Assembly (NCBI GenBank): GCA_002403175.1
Contig: DHHG01000311.1
Coordinates: 1 to 17,026 of the forward strand
From: Syntrophaceae bacterium UBA4778
GTDB lineage: Bacteria > Desulfobacterota > Syntrophia > Syntrophales > UBA4778
Direction of reading: 5' to 3'
DNA length: 17,026 bases
Positions 1 to 7,326 of this stretch are shown piece by piece. Made by a program: the position numbers and the translations under genes. Numbering within the stretch: the first letter of the stretch is position 1; every line of letters starts with the position of its first letter. The notes beneath the pieces are model-generated. The model had not been told where the DNA came from. It ran no database searches and saw only the letters and a program-made list of their open reading frames with translations.

Positions 1-2
1 TA

Positions 3-113
3 AAAGTGCTCCACGTCGGCGAGGGAATCGACCGCAAGGCATGCTTTCCGCTACTACGCAGTTTAGATCCAAACGAAATCGTTTACTTACCTAATAAGGA
101 AATTAAGGGATGA
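3..113 (+). CDS. C-terminal tail of an unrecognised upstream gene (partial)
   Basis: The frame beginning at base 3 is open to a TGA at 111-113 and gives 36 residues ending in NKEIKG, with a reasonable mix of residues (LHVGEGIDRK, RSLDPNEIVYLP). Its stop overlaps the ATG of the next gene as ATGA, the coupling used repeatedly elsewhere in this window. That overlap is the main reason to take it as the end of a real gene rather than noise. I do not recognise the family from so short a tail. If real, the gene begins outside the window and is probably co-transcribed with the exported deaminase that follows. Confidence 0.5.
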   Translation, partial: KVLHVGEGIDRKACFPLLRSLDPNEIVYLPNKEIKG

Positions 114-829
114 AGCGCCGGGAAATCACCAAGCACTTCGTGCTTGCTGCAATGCTGAGTTCATTTTTCCTGTTTCTAAATTTTAATCTGAACACCGGGA
201 CAAATAAGGTTCAGGCAGGCGAACATAAAATTTTAGGATTCCCCGATAGAAAGGATCTGCCTTTGCTGGAACAAAAAATCAATGCTTATGAGGTTAATAA
301 AAAATATCCGGATGATCCTTTCGTCCTGCTAACCGTAAAGGAGGCCCTCAAGGGAGCCAAGGAACGCAATGGCGGAATCGGAGCTTGTCTTGTCCTTGAA
401 TCCACCGGTGAAATCCTTGAACAAGCCCACAATTGCCAGTATGAACCCTATTTCCGGAGTGACCTTCACGCCGAAATGGATCTCCTGAATAGATATGAGG
501 AAAGAATGCGGATAACACGATCACGCAACCCCAAAGATCCCACTTACCGCAATCCTCGCAACATGAAGGGGATTGTCCTTTACACCTCTGTCGAGCCTTG
601 CCCCATGTGCCTGACGCGAATCATTAATTCGGGCATAAAGGAAGTCCGATATGCAGCAGTCGACGAGACAGGCGGCATGGCAACCCGATTTCAAGATCTC
701 CCACCCTTCTGGAAGGATTTGGCAGAAGGAATTTCTCTGAAACAGGCCGAATGCTCTCCGGAGCTGAAAACCATAGCCCGGAAACTTTTCCGCCCTATGA
801 TTACGGAAAAGACAGGATTCATGAAGTAA
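110..829 (+). CDS. Exported CDA-fold (cytidine/tRNA-adenosine/guanine deaminase-like) zinc deaminase
   Basis: 239 residues. Residues 1-36 look like a Sec signal peptide: basic start KRRE, hydrophobic stretch from about 10 to 28, and a candidate signal peptidase site VQA|G at 36/37. The mature part has the two zinc motifs of the cytidine deaminase-like superfamily: HAE (H120, E122) and TSVEPCPMC (159-167, with C164 and C167). These are expected to bind one zinc and activate water for deamination of a nucleobase or nucleoside. The family is normally cytoplasmic, so an export signal is unusual. A Shine-Dalgarno AAGGA at 96-100 supports the ATG, which overlaps the preceding stop. The mqn genes follow 110 bp downstream but have their own promoter. 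Substrate is unknown; aminofutalosine deaminase is a speculative option because that step is otherwise missing here. Confidence 0.8.
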   Translation: MKRREITKHFVLAAMLSSFFLFLNFNLNTGTNKVQAGEHKILGFPDRKDLPLLEQKINAYEVNKKYPDDPFVLLTVKEALKGAKERNGGIGACLVLESTGEILEQAHNCQYEPYFRSDLHAEMDLLNRYEERMRITRSRNPKDPTYRNPRNMKGIVLYTSVEPCPMCLTRIINSGIKEVRYAAVDETGGMATRFQDLPPFWKDLAEGISLKQAECSPELKTIARKLFRPMITEKTGFMK

Positions 830-872
830 CTCACTCTAATGTACCTCCCTGCATCCTTCCTATAAGATACGG

Positions 873-901
873 TTGAAACATCAAGCGATCGGCTGTATAG
901 T
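873..901 (+). promoter_or_regulatory. Sigma70-type promoter of the mqn operon
   Basis: A -35 box TTGAAA (873-878, 5 of 6 consensus) and a -10 box TATAGT (896-901, 5 of 6) are separated by exactly 17 bases. Transcription would start near 908, about 30 bases before the mqnE ATG. This implies that mqnEACDB can be transcribed independently of the upstream deaminase. Confidence 0.65.
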
Positions 902-939
902 TCGCCCGAATAAAGAAAGAGGATTCTCAGGTTATCAAC

Positions 940-2046
940 ATGGAAGAGCGTCTGCCCGGTCTGAAAGATGATGCGCTCCGGCTCATTGCAAAAAAGATTG
1001 TTCAGGATAAGCCGGTGAGCGCAGAGGATGCCCTTGCCATGCTCACCACCGGACACATATCGGAGCTGGGCTTTCTGGCAAACCTGGTGAAAAAAAGGCT
1101 TCATGGCGACACCGTTTATTACAGCGTGAACATGAACCTGAACTACACCAATATTTGTGAGCTCCGGTGTCCCCTGTGCGCTTTCTCCTGCTCGGCAGGC
1201 GATCCCGGCACCTATGCGCTTTCCCTTGATGAAATCGAATCCCGGGTGCGAACCGCAGTTAAAGGCGGCATCGACGAGGTCCATATCGTCGGCGGACTGA
1301 ATCCGAGCCTTAAAATCGATTATTTCGAAGAAATGCTTCGGCGCATAAAGAAAATAAATCCCAATCTCTTTATCGTTGCCTTCACGGCAGTGGAGTATGA
1401 CTATTTCGCCAGGATTAACGGAATCCCCCTGAATGAAGTGTTTGCCCGATTGCAAAAAGCCGGTCTGGGAGCGCTTCCGGGAGGGGGGGCCGAAATCTTT
1501 TCGCCCGCTATCCGGCAGGTGATCGCACCCACCAAAATTTCCGGACGCCGCTGGCTGGAAGTAATGCGCACCGCTCACGAACTCGGCCTGAAAACCAATG
1601 CCACCATGCTTTACAACCATCTGGAACATCCGCAGGATATCGTGGACCATTTATCGCAGCTTCGGGCGCTTCAGGATGAGACAGGCGGTTTCAAGACCTT
1701 CGTCCCCCTCGTGTTTCATGGAAAGAATACACAAATCACCTCACGGCATCGCGAGAGCACCGGATTTGACGACATCCGCATTTTCGCGACAGCGCGCATC
1801 TTCCTGCATAATATTCCCCATCTGAAGGCGCACTGGATGTATCTGGGGGAGAAGACGGCTCAGATCCTCCTTCATTTCGGAGCCGATGACATCAGCGGGA
1901 CCTACCACAACGAAAAGGTCGTTCACAGCGCCGGGGCCGCAACTGCGGATACCGGAAGCGAAGCAGGCATCCGGACGCTTATCGAACAGGCCGGACTAAA
2001 GCCCGTCCGGGCCGCAGCAGACTATGCCACAAGGATAAGAAAATGA
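940..2046 (+). CDS. mqnE: Aminodeoxyfutalosine synthase MqnE (radical SAM)
   Basis: 368 residues, full length for the family. MqnE joins the adenosyl radical of S-adenosylmethionine to 3-[(1-carboxyvinyl)oxy]benzoate, giving 6-amino-6-deoxyfutalosine, in the cytoplasm. The radical SAM cluster motif CxxxCxxC is at C73, C77 and C80, in the context NICELRCPLCAF. MqnE-type signatures follow: FTAVEYDYFA (148-157), LPGGGAEIF (179-187), LQDETGGF (244-251) and GADDISGT (314-321). The VEYDYFA segment separates it from MqnC and from CofG/CofH. A CAGG at 928-931 could serve as ribosome binding site. Its stop overlaps the mqnA ATG (ATGA at 2043-2046). First gene of the mqnEACDB operon. Confidence 0.95.
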   Translation: MEERLPGLKDDALRLIAKKIVQDKPVSAEDALAMLTTGHISELGFLANLVKKRLHGDTVYYSVNMNLNYTNICELRCPLCAFSCSAGDPGTYALSLDEIESRVRTAVKGGIDEVHIVGGLNPSLKIDYFEEMLRRIKKINPNLFIVAFTAVEYDYFARINGIPLNEVFARLQKAGLGALPGGGAEIFSPAIRQVIAPTKISGRRWLEVMRTAHELGLKTNATMLYNHLEHPQDIVDHLSQLRALQDETGGFKTFVPLVFHGKNTQITSRHRESTGFDDIRIFATARIFLHNIPHLKAHWMYLGEKTAQILLHFGADDISGTYHNEKVVHSAGAATADTGSEAGIRTLIEQAGLKPVRAAADYATRIRK

Positions 2047-2852
2047 AATTAGGCTACATCAATTATTTGAACTGTTATCCGTATTATCATCACATGTTCG
2101 AAAGGCAGGCCGTGCCGGATATTCAGATCATCCCCGGATTACCGACTCAGCTCAACCGCATGATGGCTTCGGCGCAGCTCGACATGAGCCCCATATCCGC
2201 GGCAGCCTATACCGATCTGGAAGATGAAGTGGTACTCCTTCCCGAATTTTGCCTGAGTTCGGTCGGATACGTCCACTCGGTCATCCTCACCAGCCTTTTG
2301 CCGATTGAAGAGCTTCACGGCAAAAAGCTGGGCCTCTCCAGCGCCTCCAAGACATCCGTCGTCCTCCTGAAAGTGCTTCTGAAGAGGTACTATGCAATCG
2401 AACCGTATTTCGTCGAAACCGATCCGAACCCGACACTCAAGGAGGGATCGATCGATGCAGCCCTGATCATCGGCAATGAGGCCATGAAGCAGGGGATCTC
2501 GCCCTACACCTACGATCTGGGCGACCTCTGGATGAGAAAGACGGGATTCCCCGTTGTCTTTGCAGTCTTTGCGATCCGCAAATCGGCTATCGCCTCCTGC
2601 GGAGATAAAATCGATGCCGTGATCGCGTCCTATCACAGGAGCCTTGACCTGCTGGAAACAGATCGGGAGATTCTCATCAGCAAGGCCCGGGAACGCTATC
2701 CCGATATCCGCTACGATGTAGATTCCTATTACCGGACATTACAGTATACCTTCAATGCCTCTTTGAGAGAGGCCCTGCGGTTTTACTTTGATAAAGCGGG
2801 AGATCTCGGTTTGCTAAGACAGGTAGGGCCGATCAAATTCTACGAACGCTAG
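2043..2852 (+). CDS. mqnA: Chorismate dehydratase MqnA
   Basis: 269 residues, normal length. MqnA dehydrates chorismate to 3-[(1-carboxyvinyl)oxy]benzoate, the substrate of MqnE and the committed first step of the futalosine route. It has the periplasmic-binding-protein-like fold shared with MqnD but no signal peptide. Characteristic segments are GYINYLNCYPYY (4-15), MSPISAAAY (48-56), SSVGYVHSVIL (72-82) and the SSASKTSVVLLKVLL region (99-113). The segment IIGNEAM (142-148) has Asn145 where, as far as I recall, most MqnA have Asp in an IGDxA motif; I treat this as a minor variant. The start overlaps the mqnE stop, and mqnC follows after 23 bp. Confidence 0.92.
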   Translation: MKLGYINYLNCYPYYHHMFERQAVPDIQIIPGLPTQLNRMMASAQLDMSPISAAAYTDLEDEVVLLPEFCLSSVGYVHSVILTSLLPIEELHGKKLGLSSASKTSVVLLKVLLKRYYAIEPYFVETDPNPTLKEGSIDAALIIGNEAMKQGISPYTYDLGDLWMRKTGFPVVFAVFAIRKSAIASCGDKIDAVIASYHRSLDLLETDREILISKARERYPDIRYDVDSYYRTLQYTFNASLREALRFYFDKAGDLGLLRQVGPIKFYER

Positions 2853-2875
2853 AGCCCGCAGGCAGGTAAGATTAA

Positions 2876-3952
2876 ATGACGCGAAATCCAACCCAAATTC
2901 TCAAAGAAAGGATCTATGCCGGAGAACGCATAATGGCTTCCGATGCGCTTGATCTCTTCACATGGGACATCGCCGAACTCGGCATGGCCTCCTCTTTTCG
3001 CACCAGCCTGGCGGCACCCGGAAAAAAGGTTGGGTTCATCATCGATCGCATCATCAATTTCACCAACAAGTGTGAAGCGGCCTGCCTGTTTTGCGCCTTC
3101 CACGCGCGGGCGGGACAGATGGAGCCCTACGAACTCTCGATAGATGATATTCTCGCCCGTGTGGATGAACTCGTGCAGGCGGGGGGTACGCAAGTGATGT
3201 TGCAGGGGGGGCTTCACCCGAATCTGAGCCTGTCCGATTATGTGAACATGGTGAAGGTGGTCAAGGAACACTATCCGGCAATAACCTTGCACTCCTTTTC
3301 CCCCGCAGAGCTGGTACATATTTCAAGGAAAGAGGGAATCGGCCTTGATGAAACACTTGGAGATCTGAAAAAGGCAGGATTGGATTCCGTTCCCGGCGCA
3401 TCGGATCTTCTCGTTGACCGGATTCGGACCACAGTCAGTCCCCGAAAGCTCTCGAAGGATGAGTGGTGCGAGGTCATGTACGCCCTGGCGCGGCATGGCA
3501 TGAAATCCAGCGCTACCATGACCTACGGCCTGGGGGAAAGCGAGGCGGAGCGCATTTCACATCTGGAGATTATTCGTAGCGTGCAGGACAGGACCGGGAA
3601 CATCCGCGCATTCATTCCCTGGTCCTTTTCGCCGGCAAACACGTCCATGCAGGACAGGCCGAGGACGACAGGAATCGATTATCTTAAGATCGTTGCCATC
3701 TCCCGTATCTTCCTGGATAATATCAAGTACATCCAGGCCGGATGGCTGACAGAAGGGATGAAACTCGCCCAGATTGCCCTTGACATGGGGGCAAACGATA
3801 TGGGGGGTGTCCTCACGGAGGAAGTGGTGGTTAAGGCAACCGGAATCCAAACAAGGGCCAGTGTGGAAGAGTTTATCGAATTAATAAAGAATGCCGGGCG
3901 TATCCCCCTTCAGCGGGACTCCAATTATTCGGAAATCAGGGTATTTTCATGA
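2876..3952 (+). CDS. mqnC: Cyclic dehypoxanthine futalosine synthase MqnC (radical SAM)
   Basis: 358 residues, normal length. MqnC is the second radical SAM enzyme of the pathway and cyclises dehypoxanthine futalosine to the spiro-type cyclic product. The cluster motif is C66, C70, C73 in NKCEAACLFCAF. Family segments are QVMLQGGLHPNLSL (106-119), LHSFSPAEL (138-146), VQDRTGNIRAFIPWSFSPANTS (starting at 236) and GANDMGG (305-311). One oddity is that the usual PGGGAEIL segment reads PGASDLL (173-179), one residue shorter and with Asp for Glu, while the flanks LDSV and VDRIR are intact. The stop overlaps the mqnD start (ATGA at 3949-3952). The identity is clear; only the effect of the motif change is open. 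Confidence 0.92.
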   Translation: MTRNPTQILKERIYAGERIMASDALDLFTWDIAELGMASSFRTSLAAPGKKVGFIIDRIINFTNKCEAACLFCAFHARAGQMEPYELSIDDILARVDELVQAGGTQVMLQGGLHPNLSLSDYVNMVKVVKEHYPAITLHSFSPAELVHISRKEGIGLDETLGDLKKAGLDSVPGASDLLVDRIRTTVSPRKLSKDEWCEVMYALARHGMKSSATMTYGLGESEAERISHLEIIRSVQDRTGNIRAFIPWSFSPANTSMQDRPRTTGIDYLKIVAISRIFLDNIKYIQAGWLTEGMKLAQIALDMGANDMGGVLTEEVVVKATGIQTRASVEEFIELIKNAGRIPLQRDSNYSEIRVFS

Positions 3953-4740
3953 ATCTCGATCTCGCCTTCTCCTCCTGTCCGAACGATACCTTTATTTTTC
4001 ACGCCCTGCTGCATGGATACGTCGATACGGCCCCGTATACCTTTACCTCCTGCATCGAAGATGTCGAAACCCTCAACATGGCTGCGTTTAAAGGAACTCA
4101 CGCCATATCCAAGCTTTCCTTCGCAGCCTACCTGAGTCTGAAAGATCGCTATACGCTGCTCGATTCGGGGGCGGCCCTGGGGTTCGGCTGCGGTCCGATC
4201 CTGGTGGCTGCCGAAAGCCTCAAATCCGTTGAAGAGGCCCGCATTGCAGTACCCGGCCGATACACGACCGCCTTTCTCCTTCTACGGCTCTGGAACGGAG
4301 CCTTGAAGCATATCGAATTCGTTCGCTTTGACGAGATCCTCCCAGGAATCGCATCAGGACGATTTGATGCCGGTCTGATCATCCATGAAGGGCGCTTTGT
4401 CTATCCTCAATACGGCTGTGTGCCGATTATCGATCTTGGCGAGTGGTGGGAATCCCGGACCGGTCTTCCCATACCCCTCGGCTGCATTGCCATCCGCAAC
4501 GACCGGCTGGAGCACAAGGAATCTGTCGAGAAACTGATTCGGGCATCCGTCACGCATGCCTTCCAAGTCCCTACGGACTCCGAATCCTTTATTAAGGAGC
4601 ATGCCCAGGAACTAGATGATGCGGTTATCCGGGAGCATATTGCCCTCTATGTAAACGATTTTACTCTGTCGCTGGGAGAAAAAGGGCGCGAAGCCATACG
4701 GATTCTGGAAGAGCAATCGCTCTCGGGGAGAAGTCTATGA
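3949..4740 (+). CDS. mqnD: 1,4-dihydroxy-6-naphthoate synthase MqnD
   Basis: 263 residues, slightly short but within family range. MqnD converts cyclic dehypoxanthine futalosine to 1,4-dihydroxy-6-naphthoate, the end of the soluble branch. The N terminus LAFSSCPNDTFIFHALLHG (5-23) is the family hallmark. LIIHEGRF (143-150) contains His146, which matches the histidine proposed as the catalytic base in studied MqnD enzymes. YTTAFLLLRLW (105-115) and LGEWWESRTGLPIPLG further downstream also fit. Two-lobed periplasmic-binding-protein-like fold, no signal peptide. Both ends overlap neighbours by ATGA, so translation is probably coupled to mqnC and mqnB. Confidence 0.94.
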   Translation: MNLDLAFSSCPNDTFIFHALLHGYVDTAPYTFTSCIEDVETLNMAAFKGTHAISKLSFAAYLSLKDRYTLLDSGAALGFGCGPILVAAESLKSVEEARIAVPGRYTTAFLLLRLWNGALKHIEFVRFDEILPGIASGRFDAGLIIHEGRFVYPQYGCVPIIDLGEWWESRTGLPIPLGCIAIRNDRLEHKESVEKLIRASVTHAFQVPTDSESFIKEHAQELDDAVIREHIALYVNDFTLSLGEKGREAIRILEEQSLSGRSL

Positions 4741-5357
4741 TCGGGCTCATGATGGCCACCATGCTGGAAGCCGAGCCTTTTATCAGCGGTCTGGATCTGA
4801 AGCAGCTCGAAACCCAGCCCTTTCGTATTTACGGGAAAGGCGATCTGATCCTCATCCTGTCGGGGATCGGCAAAGCCAATGCCTCCATAGCCGCTACCTA
4901 TTTCATCCAGCGCTTTAATCCCTCCTGCCTTTGCAATCTCGGGGCGGCGGGCGCTGTGGACAGCGGGTTCTCTCTGGGTGAATGCTTCCATGTTGGACAT
5001 ATCATCGAACCGGACCGGCCCGATCTGAGAACGGATCTCCCGCAGGAACATATCCCGGATATCCTCGACGGTTTTTCAACCCGGACCCTGGCTACACAGG
5101 ACAGGCCCATCCGGGAGGCCGCAGAGCGCGAAGCAGTGGCGGTCCGAAAGGCGAATCTGGTTGATATGGAAGGCGCCGCCTTCGCGCAGACCTGCCGGCG
5201 CCTTGCCCGGCCCGGCTATTTGTTCAAATTCGTCAGCGATACCCCCGATCACACCTCCAGCAACGACATCATCGCGAACATCGCCCTTTATCGGGACGCC
5301 TTCTTCCGGTTCTTTCAAAATGAGGTTCTCTTCAGGCTGAAGGAAAACAGCCATTGA
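4737..5357 (+). CDS. mqnB: Futalosine hydrolase MqnB (nucleoside phosphorylase/MTAN superfamily)
   Basis: 206 residues, on the short side for MqnB. It cleaves the N-glycosidic bond of futalosine, releasing hypoxanthine and giving dehypoxanthine futalosine for MqnC. Superfamily landmarks are present: acidic residues E11/E13 near the N terminus, SGIGKANA (42-49), NLGAAGA (67-73), VDMEGAA (142-148, with the D-M-E that binds ribose) and VSD (166-168) with the purine-site Asp168. Assignment as MqnB rather than methylthioadenosine nucleosidase rests mainly on its place as the last gene of mqnEACDB. If it accepts aminofutalosine directly, as some MTAN enzymes do, no separate deaminase is needed. The start overlaps the mqnD stop. 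Confidence 0.88.
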   Translation: MIGLMMATMLEAEPFISGLDLKQLETQPFRIYGKGDLILILSGIGKANASIAATYFIQRFNPSCLCNLGAAGAVDSGFSLGECFHVGHIIEPDRPDLRTDLPQEHIPDILDGFSTRTLATQDRPIREAAEREAVAVRKANLVDMEGAAFAQTCRRLARPGYLFKFVSDTPDHTSSNDIIANIALYRDAFFRFFQNEVLFRLKENSH

Positions 5358-5587
5358 ATCAAGATGAAGCATAAAAAGTTAACAGCTTTTCTAAGCCGCT
5401 TGCTCTCCTCTTCAGCGCACGCATCTTCACTGATATAGCGGTCTACCGGCTTGATCCCCTTCTTCCTCTTTTGTAAGTTTGCCCATCCGGCTTTTTCAGG
5501 ATTATTCTTGCAAAACCCAGATTGGTGAAGTATTTGTACGCATCGAATCGAACAAACGCTTCCTAATACATTTAAACAGGAATTTTC

Positions 5588-7312
5588 ATGAACAGAATTC
5601 GCAGGGTTCTGATTGTTCTCTTCCTTCTCATTACAATCGGATGCGCCCAGAACATAAATGTTCCGGTAGCTGATGTCGCCACCCGTCCTTTTTTCGTTAC
5701 AAGACAACTGCCCATGAAAGCCGCTGTGGTGCTTCCTCCCGAAAACAGTGTTTATACAAAAACCAACGAATTCGGCGGCCTCGAAACGACTCCGACCGGG
5801 AAACTGATCAGAAAAAGCGCTTTGGAAGCCTTTTCACGGCTTTTTGCCGATGTGGAGTTTGTTGAGGGCCAGCCTTATCCTGAGGACGCGGCCATTGTAG
5901 TCATTCCAACCATTGAGGAAATGACGAATCAGGGAATACAGGTAGCATTGGGATTCGGCATGAAATACGATGCTACCGCAACGGCAAAGGTTATTGTAAC
6001 CGACCGGGAAGGAATGCGCATCTGGTCTCATACCCGCTCCGCCAAGGGGACCAGCAGGGATGTTGTCAGCCCTATCATCCCGTTTGCCGAATTGATCGGT
6101 GAGGCTTCCGCTTTGGCTATCCAGACAGTCCTTCAGGACGCGGCCAGGGAGATCAGCCTGGCTCGGGAAATTACAGATTATGCCGGAAAAGGAATTAGAG
6201 CAAAAGCTGCGGGGCCCGCTGTCTCTGATTTTTCGGGACGCGCACACGCAGGCAAGACAGATTACCCACCAGCCAGCTCCCCGGTCTCGCAGGCTCAGGT
6301 TTCGGTTCCATTGATCCCGTCCAAACCGTCAGCAACCGAAGCGCTGCCTTCCACCCGTCCGGATACCTTTGCGGTCGTTATCGGCATCGATTACGGGGAC
6401 CGGGACGATATTCCTGCCCTCGCATACGCGTCAAAAGATGCCTCAAAGGTGCTCGATGTTCTGACCGATCTCCGTTACGGAGGCGTCCCGAAGGAGAACA
6501 CGATATTCCTTCTGAACGAAAAGGCGACGAGAAGTCAGATGATCTCGGCACTCCGCAAGGCGATGCAGTGGAAGGGATATGTTTACATTTACTTCACGGG
6601 GCACGGCAGTCCCAAGCTGAATGGACAGAAGCTGATAGATGCCATGATCGTCCCCTCGGATGCGGTGATTAGTGACCCCGAATCGCTGGAAGAGACGGCC
6701 ATCGCGATTTCTTACATAAAGGACCTCGTGGACAGATCGAAATCAAAAGGGATTCTCCTCGTCCTGGATGCATGCTTTTCTGGGGGCGGAAAATCCATCC
6801 TGGCAAAAGGAAGCAAGCCGCTTGTCCTCACGGCGGCAGCACCCGAACTGCTCAAACCGGCGACAGCCGGCAAGGTGATCATTACTTCTTCTTCCGCCAA
6901 TCAGCAGTCGTGGGAGGATGATTCCGAATTGAAAGGGGGAATTTTCAGCCACTACTTTATCGAGGGTCTGAAGGGAAAAGCAGGTCAAGATGCATGGATC
7001 AGGGTCCATGAGCTCTTCGATTATTTGAAATCCTCAGTGCCGGCTGCAGCGCAGCGTCTGAAAAGGGCTGAACAGATACCCCAGGTTTCGGGTACCGGCA
7101 ACTTCCAGATTGCGCGTAACTGGGACAAGGCCAGGGTTCAGGACCTGGAGATCGTTCGGGGAAGACTGAAAAAATCGTTTGAACATGGCTATATTACCGC
7201 CGAACAACTGGGCCGCGCACTGGACGAACTCGGAAAACCCACACAGACAAAGCTCCTGAAATCCTTTCTTGGCGGGAAAATAAGCGACAAACAGTTCGGC
7301 GCGCTTTATTGA
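5588..7312 (+). CDS. Lipoprotein with caspase-like (peptidase C14) domain and C-terminal tandem SHOCT-like repeat
   Basis: 574 residues. A lipoprotein signal peptide (RIRRVLIVLFLLITIGC, acylated Cys19) predicts membrane anchoring and a periplasmic location. Residues about 40-200 form a domain also found in the next gene (LPMKAAVVLPPENSVYTKT, QPYPED). A Ser/Pro/Ala-rich linker (about 205-258) leads to a caspase/metacaspase p20-like domain (260-510) opening with FAVVIGIDYGD. The His is in YFTGHGS (H339) and the Cys in LDACFSGG (C396). Asp394 before the Cys is metacaspase-like and suggests a preference for basic P1 residues. The last 49 residues are two SHOCT-like units starting at 526 and 555. 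AGGA at 5578-5581 serves as ribosome binding site. A 230 bp gap separates it from mqnB, so it is likely a separate transcript shared with the next gene. Confidence 0.85.
   Translation: MNRIRRVLIVLFLLITIGCAQNINVPVADVATRPFFVTRQLPMKAAVVLPPENSVYTKTNEFGGLETTPTGKLIRKSALEAFSRLFADVEFVEGQPYPEDAAIVVIPTIEEMTNQGIQVALGFGMKYDATATAKVIVTDREGMRIWSHTRSAKGTSRDVVSPIIPFAELIGEASALAIQTVLQDAAREISLAREITDYAGKGIRAKAAGPAVSDFSGRAHAGKTDYPPASSPVSQAQVSVPLIPSKPSATEALPSTRPDTFAVVIGIDYGDRDDIPALAYASKDASKVLDVLTDLRYGGVPKENTIFLLNEKATRSQMISALRKAMQWKGYVYIYFTGHGSPKLNGQKLIDAMIVPSDAVISDPESLEETAIAISYIKDLVDRSKSKGILLVLDACFSGGGKSILAKGSKPLVLTAAAPELLKPATAGKVIITSSSANQQSWEDDSELKGGIFSHYFIEGLKGKAGQDAWIRVHELFDYLKSSVPAAAQRLKRAEQIPQVSGTGNFQIARNWDKARVQDLEIVRGRLKKSFEHGYITAEQLGRALDELGKPTQTKLLKSFLGGKISDKQFGALY
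7163..7309 (+). repeat. Tandem SHOCT-like repeat encoded at the end of the caspase lipoprotein
   Basis: Two units, RLKKSFEHGYITAEQLGRAL (526-545) and KLLKSFLGGKISDKQFGALY (555-574), share the pattern LxKSF-x2-G-x-I-x3-Q-x-G-x-L. The repeat period is 29 residues. The next gene ends in a closely related pair with the same period. Confidence 0.7.
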
Positions 7313-7326
7313 GGGCAATCAGGATC

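Noticed and set aside
691..1650. 319-codon minus-strand frame across the deaminase end and mqnE
   Set aside because: It runs antisense to the radical SAM core of mqnE and across the mqn promoter, with no domain seen.
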